DNA of 64,000 bases from Flavobacterium sufflavum (GTDB lineage: Bacteria; Bacteroidota; Bacteroidia; Flavobacteriales; Flavobacteriaceae), in contig NZ_SACJ01000001.1 of NCBI RefSeq assembly GCF_004016525.1, forward strand, positions 310,001 to 374,000, given 5' to 3'. Positions 34,093 through 45,100 of the stretch are shown piece by piece (position 1 is the first letter of the stretch; each line of letters starts with the position of its first letter). The position numbers were made by a program, and so were the translations under genes. Under the pieces are notes generated by a model that was given only the letters and a program-made list of their open reading frames with translations, was not told the origin of the DNA and did no database searches.

Positions 34093-36063
34093 TTACCAAC
34101 CTGGATTTTGAATCAGATTAGGATTTCTAATAAGTGTTGTTTCTTCAATAGGCCAGAAATAATCTCTTGGAGCTACAAAACGTTGTTGACTTAAAGTAAC
34201 TACCTGATAATAATTAGCCTCTGTAATTCCATAAACATTCCAGCCTTTTATAGGTTCATTAAATTCCTGAGTTGCTTTTTTCCAACGTCTGATGTCCCAA
34301 TAGTTTTTACCCTCAAAGGCCATTTCAATACTGCGTTCTCTGTGAATAATTTCACGCATACCATCTTTGGTAGTATATTTGGCTGGATTATTAGAAAAAT
34401 TAGTCCAGGAATCTACCACGCCGCTTAATCCGGCACGAGTACGAATAAGATCCACATATTTCAATACTTCTGTTGTAGCGGCAGTTCCGTCAGCTTCATT
34501 AAGTGCTTCAGCATACATCAAATACAAATCAGCCAAACGCAATTCAGGCCAGGCGTACTCTTTATACATAGTTCCTCCTCCAAAAGTTTGATCCCAGTTT
34601 ATCAATTTTTTAATATAATATCCTGTTACGTTAAAATCAAAAGCATCTGCACTTCCTGCATAATCTTGGTATTTAGCTCTAATAACTTCTTTTGTTTCAT
34701 CAGAACCGCTAGAGGATTTATAGAAAATAGCTCCGTCAAAACCTAAATCGGCGTAAAAACGCGGCTCTCTATTAAAATTTAAAATCGAAGTTCTATACCC
34801 TTCTTTAATATTAAATTTATCAGCTGTAGTAGCTTCTTTCAACTCAGTAATATCTCCAAACGTCAAAGTTTTATCTTCCTCAATAGGCACACCATTTTTA
34901 GTATAAAAATTAGTTGCCGATTCTAAAGTAGGCGAAAACACTTTTCTGGCTTGAGAATGTGATACCGTACTTGCTAAAGGCATCATACAAAGTCGTTGTA
35001 ATTCATAGGTACGACTATTTGGGTTTGCCCAAATAACTTCGTCATTCCAAGGTTCTGTTACTGCTTGCGTAATATTCAGTTTCGTTTTAGCAGTTTGAGA
35101 AATAGTAAATGCCACATTGTTTTTATAGAATATTTTATGCCCATTAGCTTCGGCAGCATCTATTGCTTCCTTTGCAGCATTGGCTGCTCTTTTCCATTTG
35201 GTGGCATCATAAACCGGATTAAACAATGGTGTTCCATCTTTAGCATTTAATCCTACCATGTCTGCATTTCCATTAAATAAAGGACTTGCCGCCATAAGTA
35301 ACAACTCCGCTTTCATACCAAGTGCCACAGGCTTTGTAACCCTACCCAATTCATTCAGTCTGTCAGTAATCATCGGAGGCAATGCTACTGCTGCTTCGTC
35401 CAGCAAACTCACTAAATAATCAACAGTTGAGTCTATAGGCTCTCTTGCAACCTGAATTTGATCATTAGATGCATCGATAGGAACATTGACACGAACAACT
35501 GGAATAGGCCCATACATACGCATTAAATAATAGTGGTAATAGGCTTTTAAAAATTTCACTTCAGCTATCCATCTTAAACGCTCGCCTTCCTGTAAATCCG
35601 GCACTTTAGTTCTATCTTCAACATTCTCTAGAAAAACGTTACAATGCCTAATCCCGTCATAAAGTGGATAACGATCTCCAGGACCTGCTCCCTGATAATT
35701 ACCCTCCCAGGCATTCATATAAGTTTCTGCTTTTCTTTGTGTACCCGTAGCAATATTAAACGCAAAACTGGTAATAGCAGCACGATTAGGTGGTATCCAT
35801 GTTTCATCTCCTGCTAGCATTCCTATATTATATACTCCATCCCCATTTTTAGGGATATAGGCATAACAGGTATATAAATATTTCTTAGCTTCATTTCTCA
35901 ATTTAAAAGCAGACTCAAGTGTAGTTATGTTATCTGGAACAACATCCAAAAAACTATTTTCACATGATTCTAAACTGAACAAACAAAGTATTACCATTGA
36001 CGCTCCAAAAACTTTTTGAAGTTTATGGAAACTCTTATTAACTATATTTTTTTTAGTTTTCAT
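34093..36063 (-). CDS. SusD/RagB-family outer-membrane lipoprotein (operon B)
   Basis: 656 residues, lipobox LESC with Cys34, followed by ENSFLDVVPDN. Conserved SusD features include RLRWIAEVKFLKAYYHYYL, WPELRLADLYLMYAEALNEA and the C-terminal PRDYFWPIEETT. It is the same length as the operon A SusD and colinear with it, with differences mainly in loops, so the two probably bind related but distinct oligosaccharides. It starts 13 bp after susC of operon B. Confidence 0.95.
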   Translation of the reverse strand: MKTKKNIVNKSFHKLQKVFGASMVILCLFSLESCENSFLDVVPDNITTLESAFKLRNEAKKYLYTCYAYIPKNGDGVYNIGMLAGDETWIPPNRAAITSFAFNIATGTQRKAETYMNAWEGNYQGAGPGDRYPLYDGIRHCNVFLENVEDRTKVPDLQEGERLRWIAEVKFLKAYYHYYLMRMYGPIPVVRVNVPIDASNDQIQVAREPIDSTVDYLVSLLDEAAVALPPMITDRLNELGRVTKPVALGMKAELLLMAASPLFNGNADMVGLNAKDGTPLFNPVYDATKWKRAANAAKEAIDAAEANGHKIFYKNNVAFTISQTAKTKLNITQAVTEPWNDEVIWANPNSRTYELQRLCMMPLASTVSHSQARKVFSPTLESATNFYTKNGVPIEEDKTLTFGDITELKEATTADKFNIKEGYRTSILNFNREPRFYADLGFDGAIFYKSSSGSDETKEVIRAKYQDYAGSADAFDFNVTGYYIKKLINWDQTFGGGTMYKEYAWPELRLADLYLMYAEALNEADGTAATTEVLKYVDLIRTRAGLSGVVDSWTNFSNNPAKYTTKDGMREIIHRERSIEMAFEGKNYWDIRRWKKATQEFNEPIKGWNVYGITEANYYQVVTLSQQRFVAPRDYFWPIEETTLIRNPNLIQNPGW

Positions 36064-36076
36064 ACTTTATATTTTT

Positions 36077-39000
36077 TTAAAAATCAACTTTTAGTCCCAA
36101 ATTATAAACCGATTGAATAGGGTAACCTAAACCATTTCCTCCCATTTCCGGATCCCAAAGTTTGAACTTACTCCAAACGGCAATATTGTTACCACTTAAA
36201 TAGACTCTTAAACCCTTAACTCCTATTTTAGACATTAATTTTTCAGGAGCATTATACCCTACTTCAATTGATTTTAATCTTAAGAAAGCACCATCTCTCA
36301 TCCACCAAGTTGACACCTTATTATTATTAGCCACAAACGTATTACTCAATCTTGGCCAAAAAGCGTATAAATCTTTATTATTTTCAGACCAGTGATCTTG
36401 TGCTACAACATTCAATAAATTATTTTGATAAGAACCATTTAACACAAATGGTGCTATGTTTTCCGGGTTAATAAAAAAGGAAGTACGGGCTACACCTTGA
36501 AAGAAAATACTAAAATCAAATTTTTTATAGCCTACTGTACCTCCAAAACCATACACTATTTCCGGAGCAGTAGGATTTCCTATCGGCACCATATCTGCAG
36601 CTGTAATTTGACCATCTCCATTAACATCACGATATTTAATATCCCCACCTGTATATTCTTTTACTATTCCTGTTCCCGGTCCACCAAATTGCAATGGCGA
36701 ATTATCAACCTCATTTTGATCCACAAACAAACGTTCGGCTATATAACCATACGTTTGATTCCAACTTTGACCTATTCTTGAACGATAAGCCATACTTGCA
36801 GGGTAATTAATCTCATCATATACCAAAACTTTATTAGCAGCATAAGTAAAATTACCTCTTAACTGTGTGTACCAATCATTATTGAATTGTTTATTGTAAG
36901 TAACAGCTAGGTCTAAACCTTTACTCTCAACTTCTCCATAATTAGTTGCCGGAGTTGCCGTAAGTCCCATTGTAGCACCAATATTTTCTCTGGTTTGAAG
37001 GATATGAGTTCGGTTCTGTTTGTAAACATCTACTACAAAATTTAATGACTTAAACAATTCCAAATCCATCCCTAAGTTGATTTGTTTTGACTGCTCCCAA
37101 CCAATGTTATTATTGGCATAACGCCCCACATATACCCCTGGGTTACTATCTGTATACTGCTCTCCAAAAGAAGCACCATAACTTCCATCATTAATATTAA
37201 CATTTGACAAATAGAAAAAACGATCATTATTATTTCCAATTTTATCATTACCCACTAATCCATAAGTAGAACGGATTTTAAAATTGGTCACAACGTCTTT
37301 AATAGGCTCCCAAAATTTCTCATTAGAAATATGATAAGCTAAACCAAATGAAGGAAAAAATCCATAACGATGTCCACTGGCAAAACGTTCCGATCCATTG
37401 TATCCAAAATTAAATTCAGTCAAAAATCTATTATCATAGCCATAAGTAAACCTACCTGAAACCCCCTGATTCCTGCTAGGAAGTGTTTTCGCTACATCTG
37501 TAAGAGAAATCCAAGCAGAGTTTGCCTGCACATAACTGGATAATAAATTAATCAACATACCACTTACAGCATGTTTTTCATTAAAAGTTCTGTTATAATT
37601 AACCGCTGTTTCAAGATAAATGCGAGAATCTAATATTTTATCTCCCGCTAAATAATCCAGATTTTCTGATCCGGTTGTACCAAAACTTCCCTGGCCTCCC
37701 GGATTTATAACTGATATTTCAAGTTCTCCGGTAACAGGACTTATAAAAGATTTATAATAAAATGGATTGTATTTTCTAGCTTCATTGTAAAACGCATATC
37801 TTCTTACATACCCCATAGCTCTGGCGCTAAGCCCCGGAGTTATTACTTTTAAATCCTGTTGTAATTCAACCTGTGCCTGAATTGTTGATCCTTTTGAACT
37901 TTGATATCCGCGAACCATTTCTGCATAAGGATTTACTAATATTGCACCATTATCGCCTCCTGTCAAAGCACCTCCAAATAGAGGATGATCAATATAAGGG
38001 AGATAACTTGCCGGATACACTTTAGGAAATGCTACAGGGTTAGACCACATAGTAAGATTAAAAATACGTGCTCCTCCATTAATAGGATTACCTCTTTCAT
38101 CATATCCTCCAACAGGCCCATTATAATCATCAAACTGTCCATACAGACGAATAATACCTTTAGTAGTAGGAGTTAATGTCATATCTACATTTGATCGTAA
38201 AGAATAATTTCTTAATTTAATATTAGAATTAAAATTATTTAAGCCATCTACTTTTAATACACCATTATCGACATTGTAAGTACTGGCTACATAATATCTG
38301 GCTTTTTGACCACCCCCGCTAACACTAAAATTATAGCCCTGATTAATCGTATAATCTTTAATTAATTGATCAATCCAGTTATTACTTGGATACAAATAAG
38401 GATCATCTCCGGCAATAGTTCTGTCAATTTTGTTTTGATCATATACATCTCCAAGAAGAGGATTACGGGTACGTGTAGCTTCATTAGCCAGCTTCATATA
38501 CGTAATATTATCAGCAAAATTGAAATTTCTGGAATTAGACGACATTCTGGTTTCTGTCCTAAAATTAAATTTAGTAATACCATCTTTACCCATTTTGGTA
38601 GTAATTAACACCACTCCATTAGCTCCACGAGCTCCATACACAGCAGCAGCAGCAGCATCCTTCAATACAGAAAAAGTATCTATGTCATCCGGCTGTAAAC
38701 GCGCCATATCAGTTGTTGTAGATTCTATACCATCAATCAAAATCAATGGATTTGAAGCTCCTGAACCAAAAGTTCCTAAACCTCGAATAAAGAAGTTTGC
38801 ATTATCAGAACCTGGTTCACCACTTCTTTGGTAAGCAACCATTCCCGCAACTCTACCTGCTAACATTGTAGTTAAGTTACTGGTAGGTCCTTTTAATTCT
38901 TTAGGATTAATTGTTGTAATAGAACTCACCATACTGGCTTTTTTCTGAGTTCCAAAACCTACTACAACAACTTCTTTTAGTCCTTCCGAACTTGGTTTTA

Positions 39001-39379
39001 TATTGACTTCAAAAACCGATTTGTTCTGAATTAAAACGTCTGTCGATTCATAACCTACAAAAGACACAGTCAATATCTTGTCTCCTTCATTGATTTTCAA
39101 AGTAAATTTTCCGTCAAAATCTGTCATTGTGGAATTCTTAGTGCCTTTCACAAGTACACTTGCTCCAGGAAGTGGCATTCCATTTTCATCAGTTACTTGC
39201 CCGCTAATAGTTCTTTGCTGTTGTTGTACTATTTCTAGTTTTTTTATACTTACAACATTAGAAACATGTGCATGAACCTGAGATAGAGAAACTAATACTG
39301 ATAATACTGTAAGTTTCTTTTTTAAATCAAATTCTAAAACACGATGAGTCTTCTTCTTTATTTTAATAAAGTTTACCAT
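36077..39379 (-). CDS. SusC/RagA TonB-dependent outer-membrane transporter (operon B)
   Basis: 1100 residues. Signal peptide with cleavage likely after SLSQVHA; regulatory-like domain about 57-130 (SGQVTDENGMPLPGASV), TonB box KEVVVVGFG, plug 145-260 (VLKDAAAAAVYGARGANG) and a barrel ending NLGLKVDF. It is colinear with the operon A transporter in plug and barrel (for example NPLILIDGIESTTTDMARLQ in both) but has a different N-terminal signal region. The predicted leader is long, about 385 nt, since the class 2 promoter lies at 39772-39840. Confidence 0.95.
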   Translation of the reverse strand: MVNFIKIKKKTHRVLEFDLKKKLTVLSVLVSLSQVHAHVSNVVSIKKLEIVQQQQRTISGQVTDENGMPLPGASVLVKGTKNSTMTDFDGKFTLKINEGDKILTVSFVGYESTDVLIQNKSVFEVNIKPSSEGLKEVVVVGFGTQKKASMVSSITTINPKELKGPTSNLTTMLAGRVAGMVAYQRSGEPGSDNANFFIRGLGTFGSGASNPLILIDGIESTTTDMARLQPDDIDTFSVLKDAAAAAVYGARGANGVVLITTKMGKDGITKFNFRTETRMSSNSRNFNFADNITYMKLANEATRTRNPLLGDVYDQNKIDRTIAGDDPYLYPSNNWIDQLIKDYTINQGYNFSVSGGGQKARYYVASTYNVDNGVLKVDGLNNFNSNIKLRNYSLRSNVDMTLTPTTKGIIRLYGQFDDYNGPVGGYDERGNPINGGARIFNLTMWSNPVAFPKVYPASYLPYIDHPLFGGALTGGDNGAILVNPYAEMVRGYQSSKGSTIQAQVELQQDLKVITPGLSARAMGYVRRYAFYNEARKYNPFYYKSFISPVTGELEISVINPGGQGSFGTTGSENLDYLAGDKILDSRIYLETAVNYNRTFNEKHAVSGMLINLLSSYVQANSAWISLTDVAKTLPSRNQGVSGRFTYGYDNRFLTEFNFGYNGSERFASGHRYGFFPSFGLAYHISNEKFWEPIKDVVTNFKIRSTYGLVGNDKIGNNNDRFFYLSNVNINDGSYGASFGEQYTDSNPGVYVGRYANNNIGWEQSKQINLGMDLELFKSLNFVVDVYKQNRTHILQTRENIGATMGLTATPATNYGEVESKGLDLAVTYNKQFNNDWYTQLRGNFTYAANKVLVYDEINYPASMAYRSRIGQSWNQTYGYIAERLFVDQNEVDNSPLQFGGPGTGIVKEYTGGDIKYRDVNGDGQITAADMVPIGNPTAPEIVYGFGGTVGYKKFDFSIFFQGVARTSFFINPENIAPFVLNGSYQNNLLNVVAQDHWSENNKDLYAFWPRLSNTFVANNNKVSTWWMRDGAFLRLKSIEVGYNAPEKLMSKIGVKGLRVYLSGNNIAVWSKFKLWDPEMGGNGLGYPIQSVYNLGLKVDF

Positions 39380-39771
39380 GTGTGGTTTTAATTTTTGGTT
39401 AGTTAAATTATTCTTATCTACTACTCCATTTTTGATTTGTAGATAATTCGTTAGCGTTTTTAGTAGATTATTTATTCCATAGATTCATAATTTAAAAGTT
39501 ACTATTAATTAGTATTTATGTTCATGTATTTGTGAAATAGCTAATCCTGATTTGAAAACTTTTATTGACAAACAAAAACAACTTAAGTCTTCTTTATTTC
39601 AATATAAATGTTTTTTTTACACTTAAAAAAATACGCAGACGAATCCCTATGTATTTTTCCTAAACAACTATTAGTTCTCTCAAAAAACACCCTTGAAGTT
39701 TAAATCACGTTCAACCAGTTTTGGGTATTCTTTAAGAGAATTAAAACAGTATTAACATATCATTCACAGTA
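39380..39771 (-). other. Long untranslated leader of susCD operon B
   Basis: About 390 bp between the predicted -7 box and the susC ATG with no ORF of note. It is AT rich with short hairpins (for example around 39671-39745, TTCTCT with AGAGAA). Operons A and C have leaders of about 140 and 120 nt, so this is an expansion or a region with its own control. Confidence 0.5.
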
Positions 39772-39840
39772 CAAATCTAACAGAAGACCTCTAGTCTTAT
39801 GAGGGGTATTATGGAATTAAAAAGGGGGTAAATTTACTAT
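39772..39840 (-). promoter_or_regulatory. Promoter and class 2 operator of susCD operon B
   Basis: Minus strand: ATAGTAAATTTACCCCCTTT from 39840, then TTAATTCCATAATACCCCTC, a 21 nt gap and the -7 box TAGATTTG (39779-39772). Same arrangement of two C blocks about 20 bp apart as in operons A and C and the GH128-like gene. Confidence 0.62.
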
Positions 39841-40064
39841 TTTATCAAAAAATAGTGTTTTTTTCATAATCAAGTAAAAAAATAGCGTTAAAATTACACA
39901 ATACTCAATTAACTGAAGAATCAAAACTAACAACCCGAAACCCTCTTTTTTAACAAAATTTTAAAACAATAGATTTAAAACTTCCTTTTTAATCAAATAG
40001 AATTTCACTTTGTTTTCCATTCACAATTCAACACAATAAATCCTCCGATTATTTTTTAAAATTA

Positions 40065-40096
40065 AAAAAGGGATGTAAAATCAATTACATCCCTTT
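40065..40096 (-). terminator. Terminator of susCD operon C
   Basis: AAAAGGGATGTAA (40065-40077) / TTACATCCCTTTT (40084-40096), a perfect 13 bp stem with a 6 nt loop and T-rich flank on the minus strand. Confidence 0.85.
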
Positions 40097-40117
40097 TCCC
40101 AAAACAAACCAAATAAA

Positions 40118-42103
40118 TTATTCTACTTTATCTTCATCTGCAACAGCGTCTTGCCATTTATCCCAAACTTTAACACTGGCATCATAACCATCATAACCAA
40201 AGTTCTGACTCAGCTTTCCTTTAATATTAGCAGTGATAGCACTGTTTGGTATAGGCCAATAATTATTACGTTTATCCATAGAATAAATTTTAGTGCCATT
40301 TGGCACAACAATTCCATTTGGATATTTATTATAAAGTGTGTAATGCACAATACGTTGCCACCAATAACTACCTCCTGCATTATCCCTTCCGGATTGCTTA
40401 TCCCAATTACTAAGGCTGTAAGTATTACCCCATTCATCCGGTTTTCCGCTCATGGCTAAACAGTGTGAAATACGTTTTAGCTCTACATTTCGCCATTCTT
40501 CCAGGTAAAGTTCCCTCCCTCTTTCGGCACAAATATCACCTATAGTCACAGCACTGTACATTTGCGCAGCTCCTGCTCTTTGACGAATAACATTAACATC
40601 CTGAGTTGCCCCAGCAACATTACCTCTATAAAATCGCGCTTCGGCACGTAACAAATAGGTTTCAGCTAAACGGTATAAATACATATGAGCTATACTTCCT
40701 GTAGTAGCACCTTGAAAATCAGTTGAACTTGGATTAGCTTCCTGTACAACATCATGTAAGTAAATTTTATATAAAGGGAAGTCAAAATAATCACGAATAC
40801 TATCTCTTGCTAGCAAAGTAGTTCCATCTTTCATTCTAAAATTCTGACCGAAATAGGTAGAAGTTTTATCATTGTATTTAAGATTTTCCATGTTTACCCA
40901 GTTCCCTACCGTACTATTATGTCTAAGATCTTGCTTATCCTCAACATTATTTACAACCCACATAGGAACCTGTGAATAATACGAGGCACTAATAGTAGCA
41001 ATTCCACGTCCAAATGCTTTATTATAGTCATACAATGGATTGTAATTAGCATTATTTGAAGCAATACGCAATCCTGCCTGTTTACCATCGGGAGTTCTTA
41101 GATTTCCTGAAGCCCAAAGTGGACCAAAAATACGCATAGAAGCAAATCCTAAAAACGACTGCGCCCCGCTATTAGGCATAATCAGGATCGCTTCAGTATT
41201 GGCAGCGATAACCTTATTTTCAGGTCGGTGTAAATCCCAAATAACATTTCTGGTAATTTTCCATGTTTCCGGTTTTCCTCCCTGATCAAAAGTTCCAAAA
41301 GTGTTTTTCATTAAAGAATAGCCAGACTGATTAATCAAAATATCCGCTTGCGCCTCAGCTTCGGCAAATCTACCCGATGCCAAATAACATTTAATCAACA
41401 ACTGACGGCAAGCACCTTTGTTAACCAGTCCTTTATAAGGCAATTGCGATTGTTCCGGCACCCATTCTACAGCCTTCTCCATATCGGCTGTAATCATTTC
41501 GATGATGGCTTCTTTTTTAGTAGAAGAATAGTTTTGTTTAGGCACCTCTAGAATCTTAGTAACTAATGGTATATCACCAAACTGATATACTAAATTAAGA
41601 TAGCGGTATGCCCTGTGAAAATAGGCCTGCCCTATATATTTTTTCTTTACATCATCAGATAAGTTTTGCACCTGATTAACGTAAGTCAATACCGTATTAG
41701 CGAATTTAATACCATTATATCCTTCATCCCAATAGAATCCAAGATAAATTCCATCACCCGGATCTCTTTGAAAAGTTCCGGTAGGCGTAATAATATTAGC
41801 ATAATCAGCCGCTGTAGTACTGGCGTCGGTTTTTCCATATTTTGCCATATCAGAAAAAACATATTCAGTACCAATAGGCACACTATTATTAGCATAACTA
41901 AAATGGATATAATTATTTCTCAAACTCTTATCGGCAATTGCCAGAGTAGCTTGCAAACCTGCCTCGGTAGTAAATGTAGTCTCAGGTTCGAAAATAGAAA
42001 GCGGATCCGGTTCGAGAAAATCTTTCGAACAAGAAACAAACAAAGCCCCTACCACAACTAAGGGAAGCAGTTTTGAAATTTTATTTTTTATATATCTTTT
42101 CAT
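40118..42103 (-). CDS. SusD/RagB-family outer-membrane lipoprotein (operon C)
   Basis: 661 residues, lipobox LFVSC with Cys25, then SKDFLEPDPLSIFEPETTFT, a standard SusD opening. Further markers are AYFHRAYRYLNLVYQFGDIP, MYLYRLAETYLLRAEARFYR and the C-terminal NNYWPIPNSAI. It is clearly more distant from the operon A and B SusD proteins than those are from each other, so it belongs to a separate susCD lineage. It pairs with the transporter at 42115, with an 11 bp gap. No accessory binding lipoprotein follows it. Confidence 0.95.
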   Translation of the reverse strand: MKRYIKNKISKLLPLVVVGALFVSCSKDFLEPDPLSIFEPETTFTTEAGLQATLAIADKSLRNNYIHFSYANNSVPIGTEYVFSDMAKYGKTDASTTAADYANIITPTGTFQRDPGDGIYLGFYWDEGYNGIKFANTVLTYVNQVQNLSDDVKKKYIGQAYFHRAYRYLNLVYQFGDIPLVTKILEVPKQNYSSTKKEAIIEMITADMEKAVEWVPEQSQLPYKGLVNKGACRQLLIKCYLASGRFAEAEAQADILINQSGYSLMKNTFGTFDQGGKPETWKITRNVIWDLHRPENKVIAANTEAILIMPNSGAQSFLGFASMRIFGPLWASGNLRTPDGKQAGLRIASNNANYNPLYDYNKAFGRGIATISASYYSQVPMWVVNNVEDKQDLRHNSTVGNWVNMENLKYNDKTSTYFGQNFRMKDGTTLLARDSIRDYFDFPLYKIYLHDVVQEANPSSTDFQGATTGSIAHMYLYRLAETYLLRAEARFYRGNVAGATQDVNVIRQRAGAAQMYSAVTIGDICAERGRELYLEEWRNVELKRISHCLAMSGKPDEWGNTYSLSNWDKQSGRDNAGGSYWWQRIVHYTLYNKYPNGIVVPNGTKIYSMDKRNNYWPIPNSAITANIKGKLSQNFGYDGYDASVKVWDKWQDAVADEDKVE

Positions 42104-42114
42104 TTGAGTAATTT

Positions 42115-45100
42115 TTAAAGCGTTAAATTAAAACCTAAATTAAACATCCTGGTAGCCAGGCCTCCAGTTTCCGGATCTCCAAAATATTTCCAATTTTTAT
42201 CTACAGACCAGGTTGCTACATTACGAACCGAAGCATAAACCTTCACATTATTCATATTTAAACGTTTAATAAGCTCTTTAGGAAATTTATACGCTATTGA
42301 AATTTGATCTAAACGAATAAAACCACGATTATATAATTTATCTGTTCCAGCTCCTGCAGGTCCTCTGGCATCAAGTCGCGCCCAGTCATTAGTTGGGTTA
42401 TCAATTGTCCAATATGGATTTACAAATGAATTATAATTATTAGTATACAAACTTCCTGCATTGTATTGATTCATATAATTACCATTCAATGATTTGTGTC
42501 CCATATAGGAATACATATTAATTGCTAAATCCCAATTTTTATAAATTGTAAACTCATTACGCAACGACCAGTTAATAGGAGGATCTGTTTGCCCTAAAAA
42601 TTCCTTGTCTTTATCATTATAAACCGGTTTTCCATTAACATCATCAGCAGTATAATTATTGGCTATTTTTGGATCACCAGGACGTTGACTAACAACTGCT
42701 GCAGCTGCCGCCTCGTCTTTTTGCCAGATTCCTGCTACCCTATAATTCCAAATTTCAGAGATAGCCTTACCTATAAACCATCCATTAGTCTTATCATCTA
42801 ACTCTTTTTGACCAATAACATTACCATTAGCATCAAGAATAGTTTCCATACTGCCATACAATTTATTAATCTTGTTTTTATTGTATGAAAAAGCTGCACT
42901 TGTACGCCATTCAAAGTTGGGCTGTTTCATGTTAACAGAACTAAGACTCAATTCAACACCTCTATTTTCTACCTCTCCAAGGTTAGTGACAATAGATTCA
43001 AATCCTGTGAAAGTAGGCAAACGCTGACTCATAATCATATCGTGAGTAACTGATTTATACACATCTACAGTACCCGTAAGACGGTCATTTAAGAACCCAA
43101 AATCAAGACCAATATTAGTTGCCGCTGTTTTTTCCCATTGTAAATTTGGATTAGCCATACGATCAATTTCTAAATACTTCATATCTACAAGATTTCCTGA
43201 AGAATCAATATAACCCATAGTTGATTCAGGACTTCTTAAGTTAGCCAAAAAAACATATGGATCTGCAAGTGATCTATTCCCATTTTTACCATAAGACACA
43301 CGTAATTTAGCTGTACTCATAGCATCCCAATTGAACCAGCTTTCTTTACTAAGATTCCAACCCAATGCAACAGAAGGGAATGTCGCATAAGGATTATTAG
43401 TCCCGAATGCTGAATATCCATCGCGACGTACAGTCGCTGTAATCATATAACGATTATCAAACGAATAGAACAATCTTGCCATTAATGCATCGGCTGTTTG
43501 ATGCGTATCGGCTGTTGAAAACGAACTATTAGCACGCGTAGCATTTGCGGTATTATGAAAACCTAAGGCATCAGAAGGCTGAATATTACGTGCATTAATT
43601 TCATCAAACCATGAACGACGTTCTTCCACTTCCTGAACAAAAGTGGCCACAATATGGTGTTTTTCATTAAATGTATGATCCCATGCTAATGTATTATTCA
43701 TATTCCAATCAAAATTTTTACCGTTATCCCTATCAACACCTATATTAGCAGCATTCAAATTTTTATTACCTGTAGATTGAAAAAAACGATTGTAATAGAA
43801 TTGATAACGTGGCGAAACATTTAACGAATAAGTAATCCCTAAAGGCAAAGTCACTTTGGCATTAAAAATAGTATTCAACACCGTATACCCTCTTTCTAAT
43901 TCCATGAATTGACGATCGTAGTAATAATTATAGCCTCCAATAGTTGGTCCCATTGGCTGTCTCTCATAATCACCATTTGCATCCCTAAAGTTCGCATACG
44001 GGCTATTTCTCATCATATTAGCATCATAATAATTAGTCCCTGTACCAACTGTAATATCCCCGTCAGTACGGTCCTGAAAATTAACGTTTGCTCCAAACTC
44101 AAGCCAATCAGTAACATGACCATTAACTTTCATATTGGCACGAACCGCCGAATAATCATTACCCTGAATAGCTCCTTCAGAATCTAAATACCCCACTGAT
44201 AAATAGTAATTTACCTTATCACTGGCTCCGGATATATTTACATTATAATCCTGATTCAATCCCGTCCTAAAAGTACCTTTATACCAATCGTGTGTTTTTC
44301 CGGCTATGAAATTATTTAATATAAGTCCGTTTTGTAAGCCTAAGCGAAGCCCCCATACTTCAGCCAAACTTTTACCCTGTGTTAAACCACTTGGTTGATA
44401 AGCTAACCATTGTGCCTGAGTGATACCATATTTACCTAAATCATTTGGATTTGAGAAATAGCCTACCTGACCTACCTGACTTGCAATATAAGGTTCATAT
44501 TGTCCGCTTGCGGTATTCACCCCATAAGTTTTAGCTGTTTCCCAATCTTCACGATATTTTAAATAACCTTCCGGAGAATACACATCTCTATAGGCACTTT
44601 TAGTATTAACTGTCATGTTTGATGTAACACTAATAACAGGCTTACCATTCTTACCCTTTTTTGTAGTAATAATAATTACCCCTGCTGCAGCCTTAGAACC
44701 ATACACAGCAGTAGCCGAGGCATCTTTCAAAATATCTATCTGCCCAATATCTCCAGGATTGATTTCTGAAAGCTCACCATAGAATTGCATTCCGTCTAAA
44801 ATAATAAGCGGTGAATTATGCCCAGCACCATTAGGATTGTAAACAGAAGTTTGTCCACGAACCTGCAAAGAACCTCCTCCTTTTGCATCAGACGAATAGC
44901 CTACTTTTAAACCCGGAACACCTCGCAATACATCCTGAACCGTTTGCGGATTTTGATTTGCCAAATTATCCGGTTTAACCTGTACAACTGAACCTGTTAA
45001 ATCCGTTTTTTTCATTTTACCGTAACCCACCACGACAACCTCTTCTAATGAAGCTGCATCATTTTGCATTTTTACGTTAATAGTAGTTTTCCCGTTTAAT

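Noticed and set aside
41666..42061. 131-residue plus-strand ORF
   Set aside because: Lies wholly antisense to the operon C susD gene; composition is that of a shadow frame and no domain is visible.
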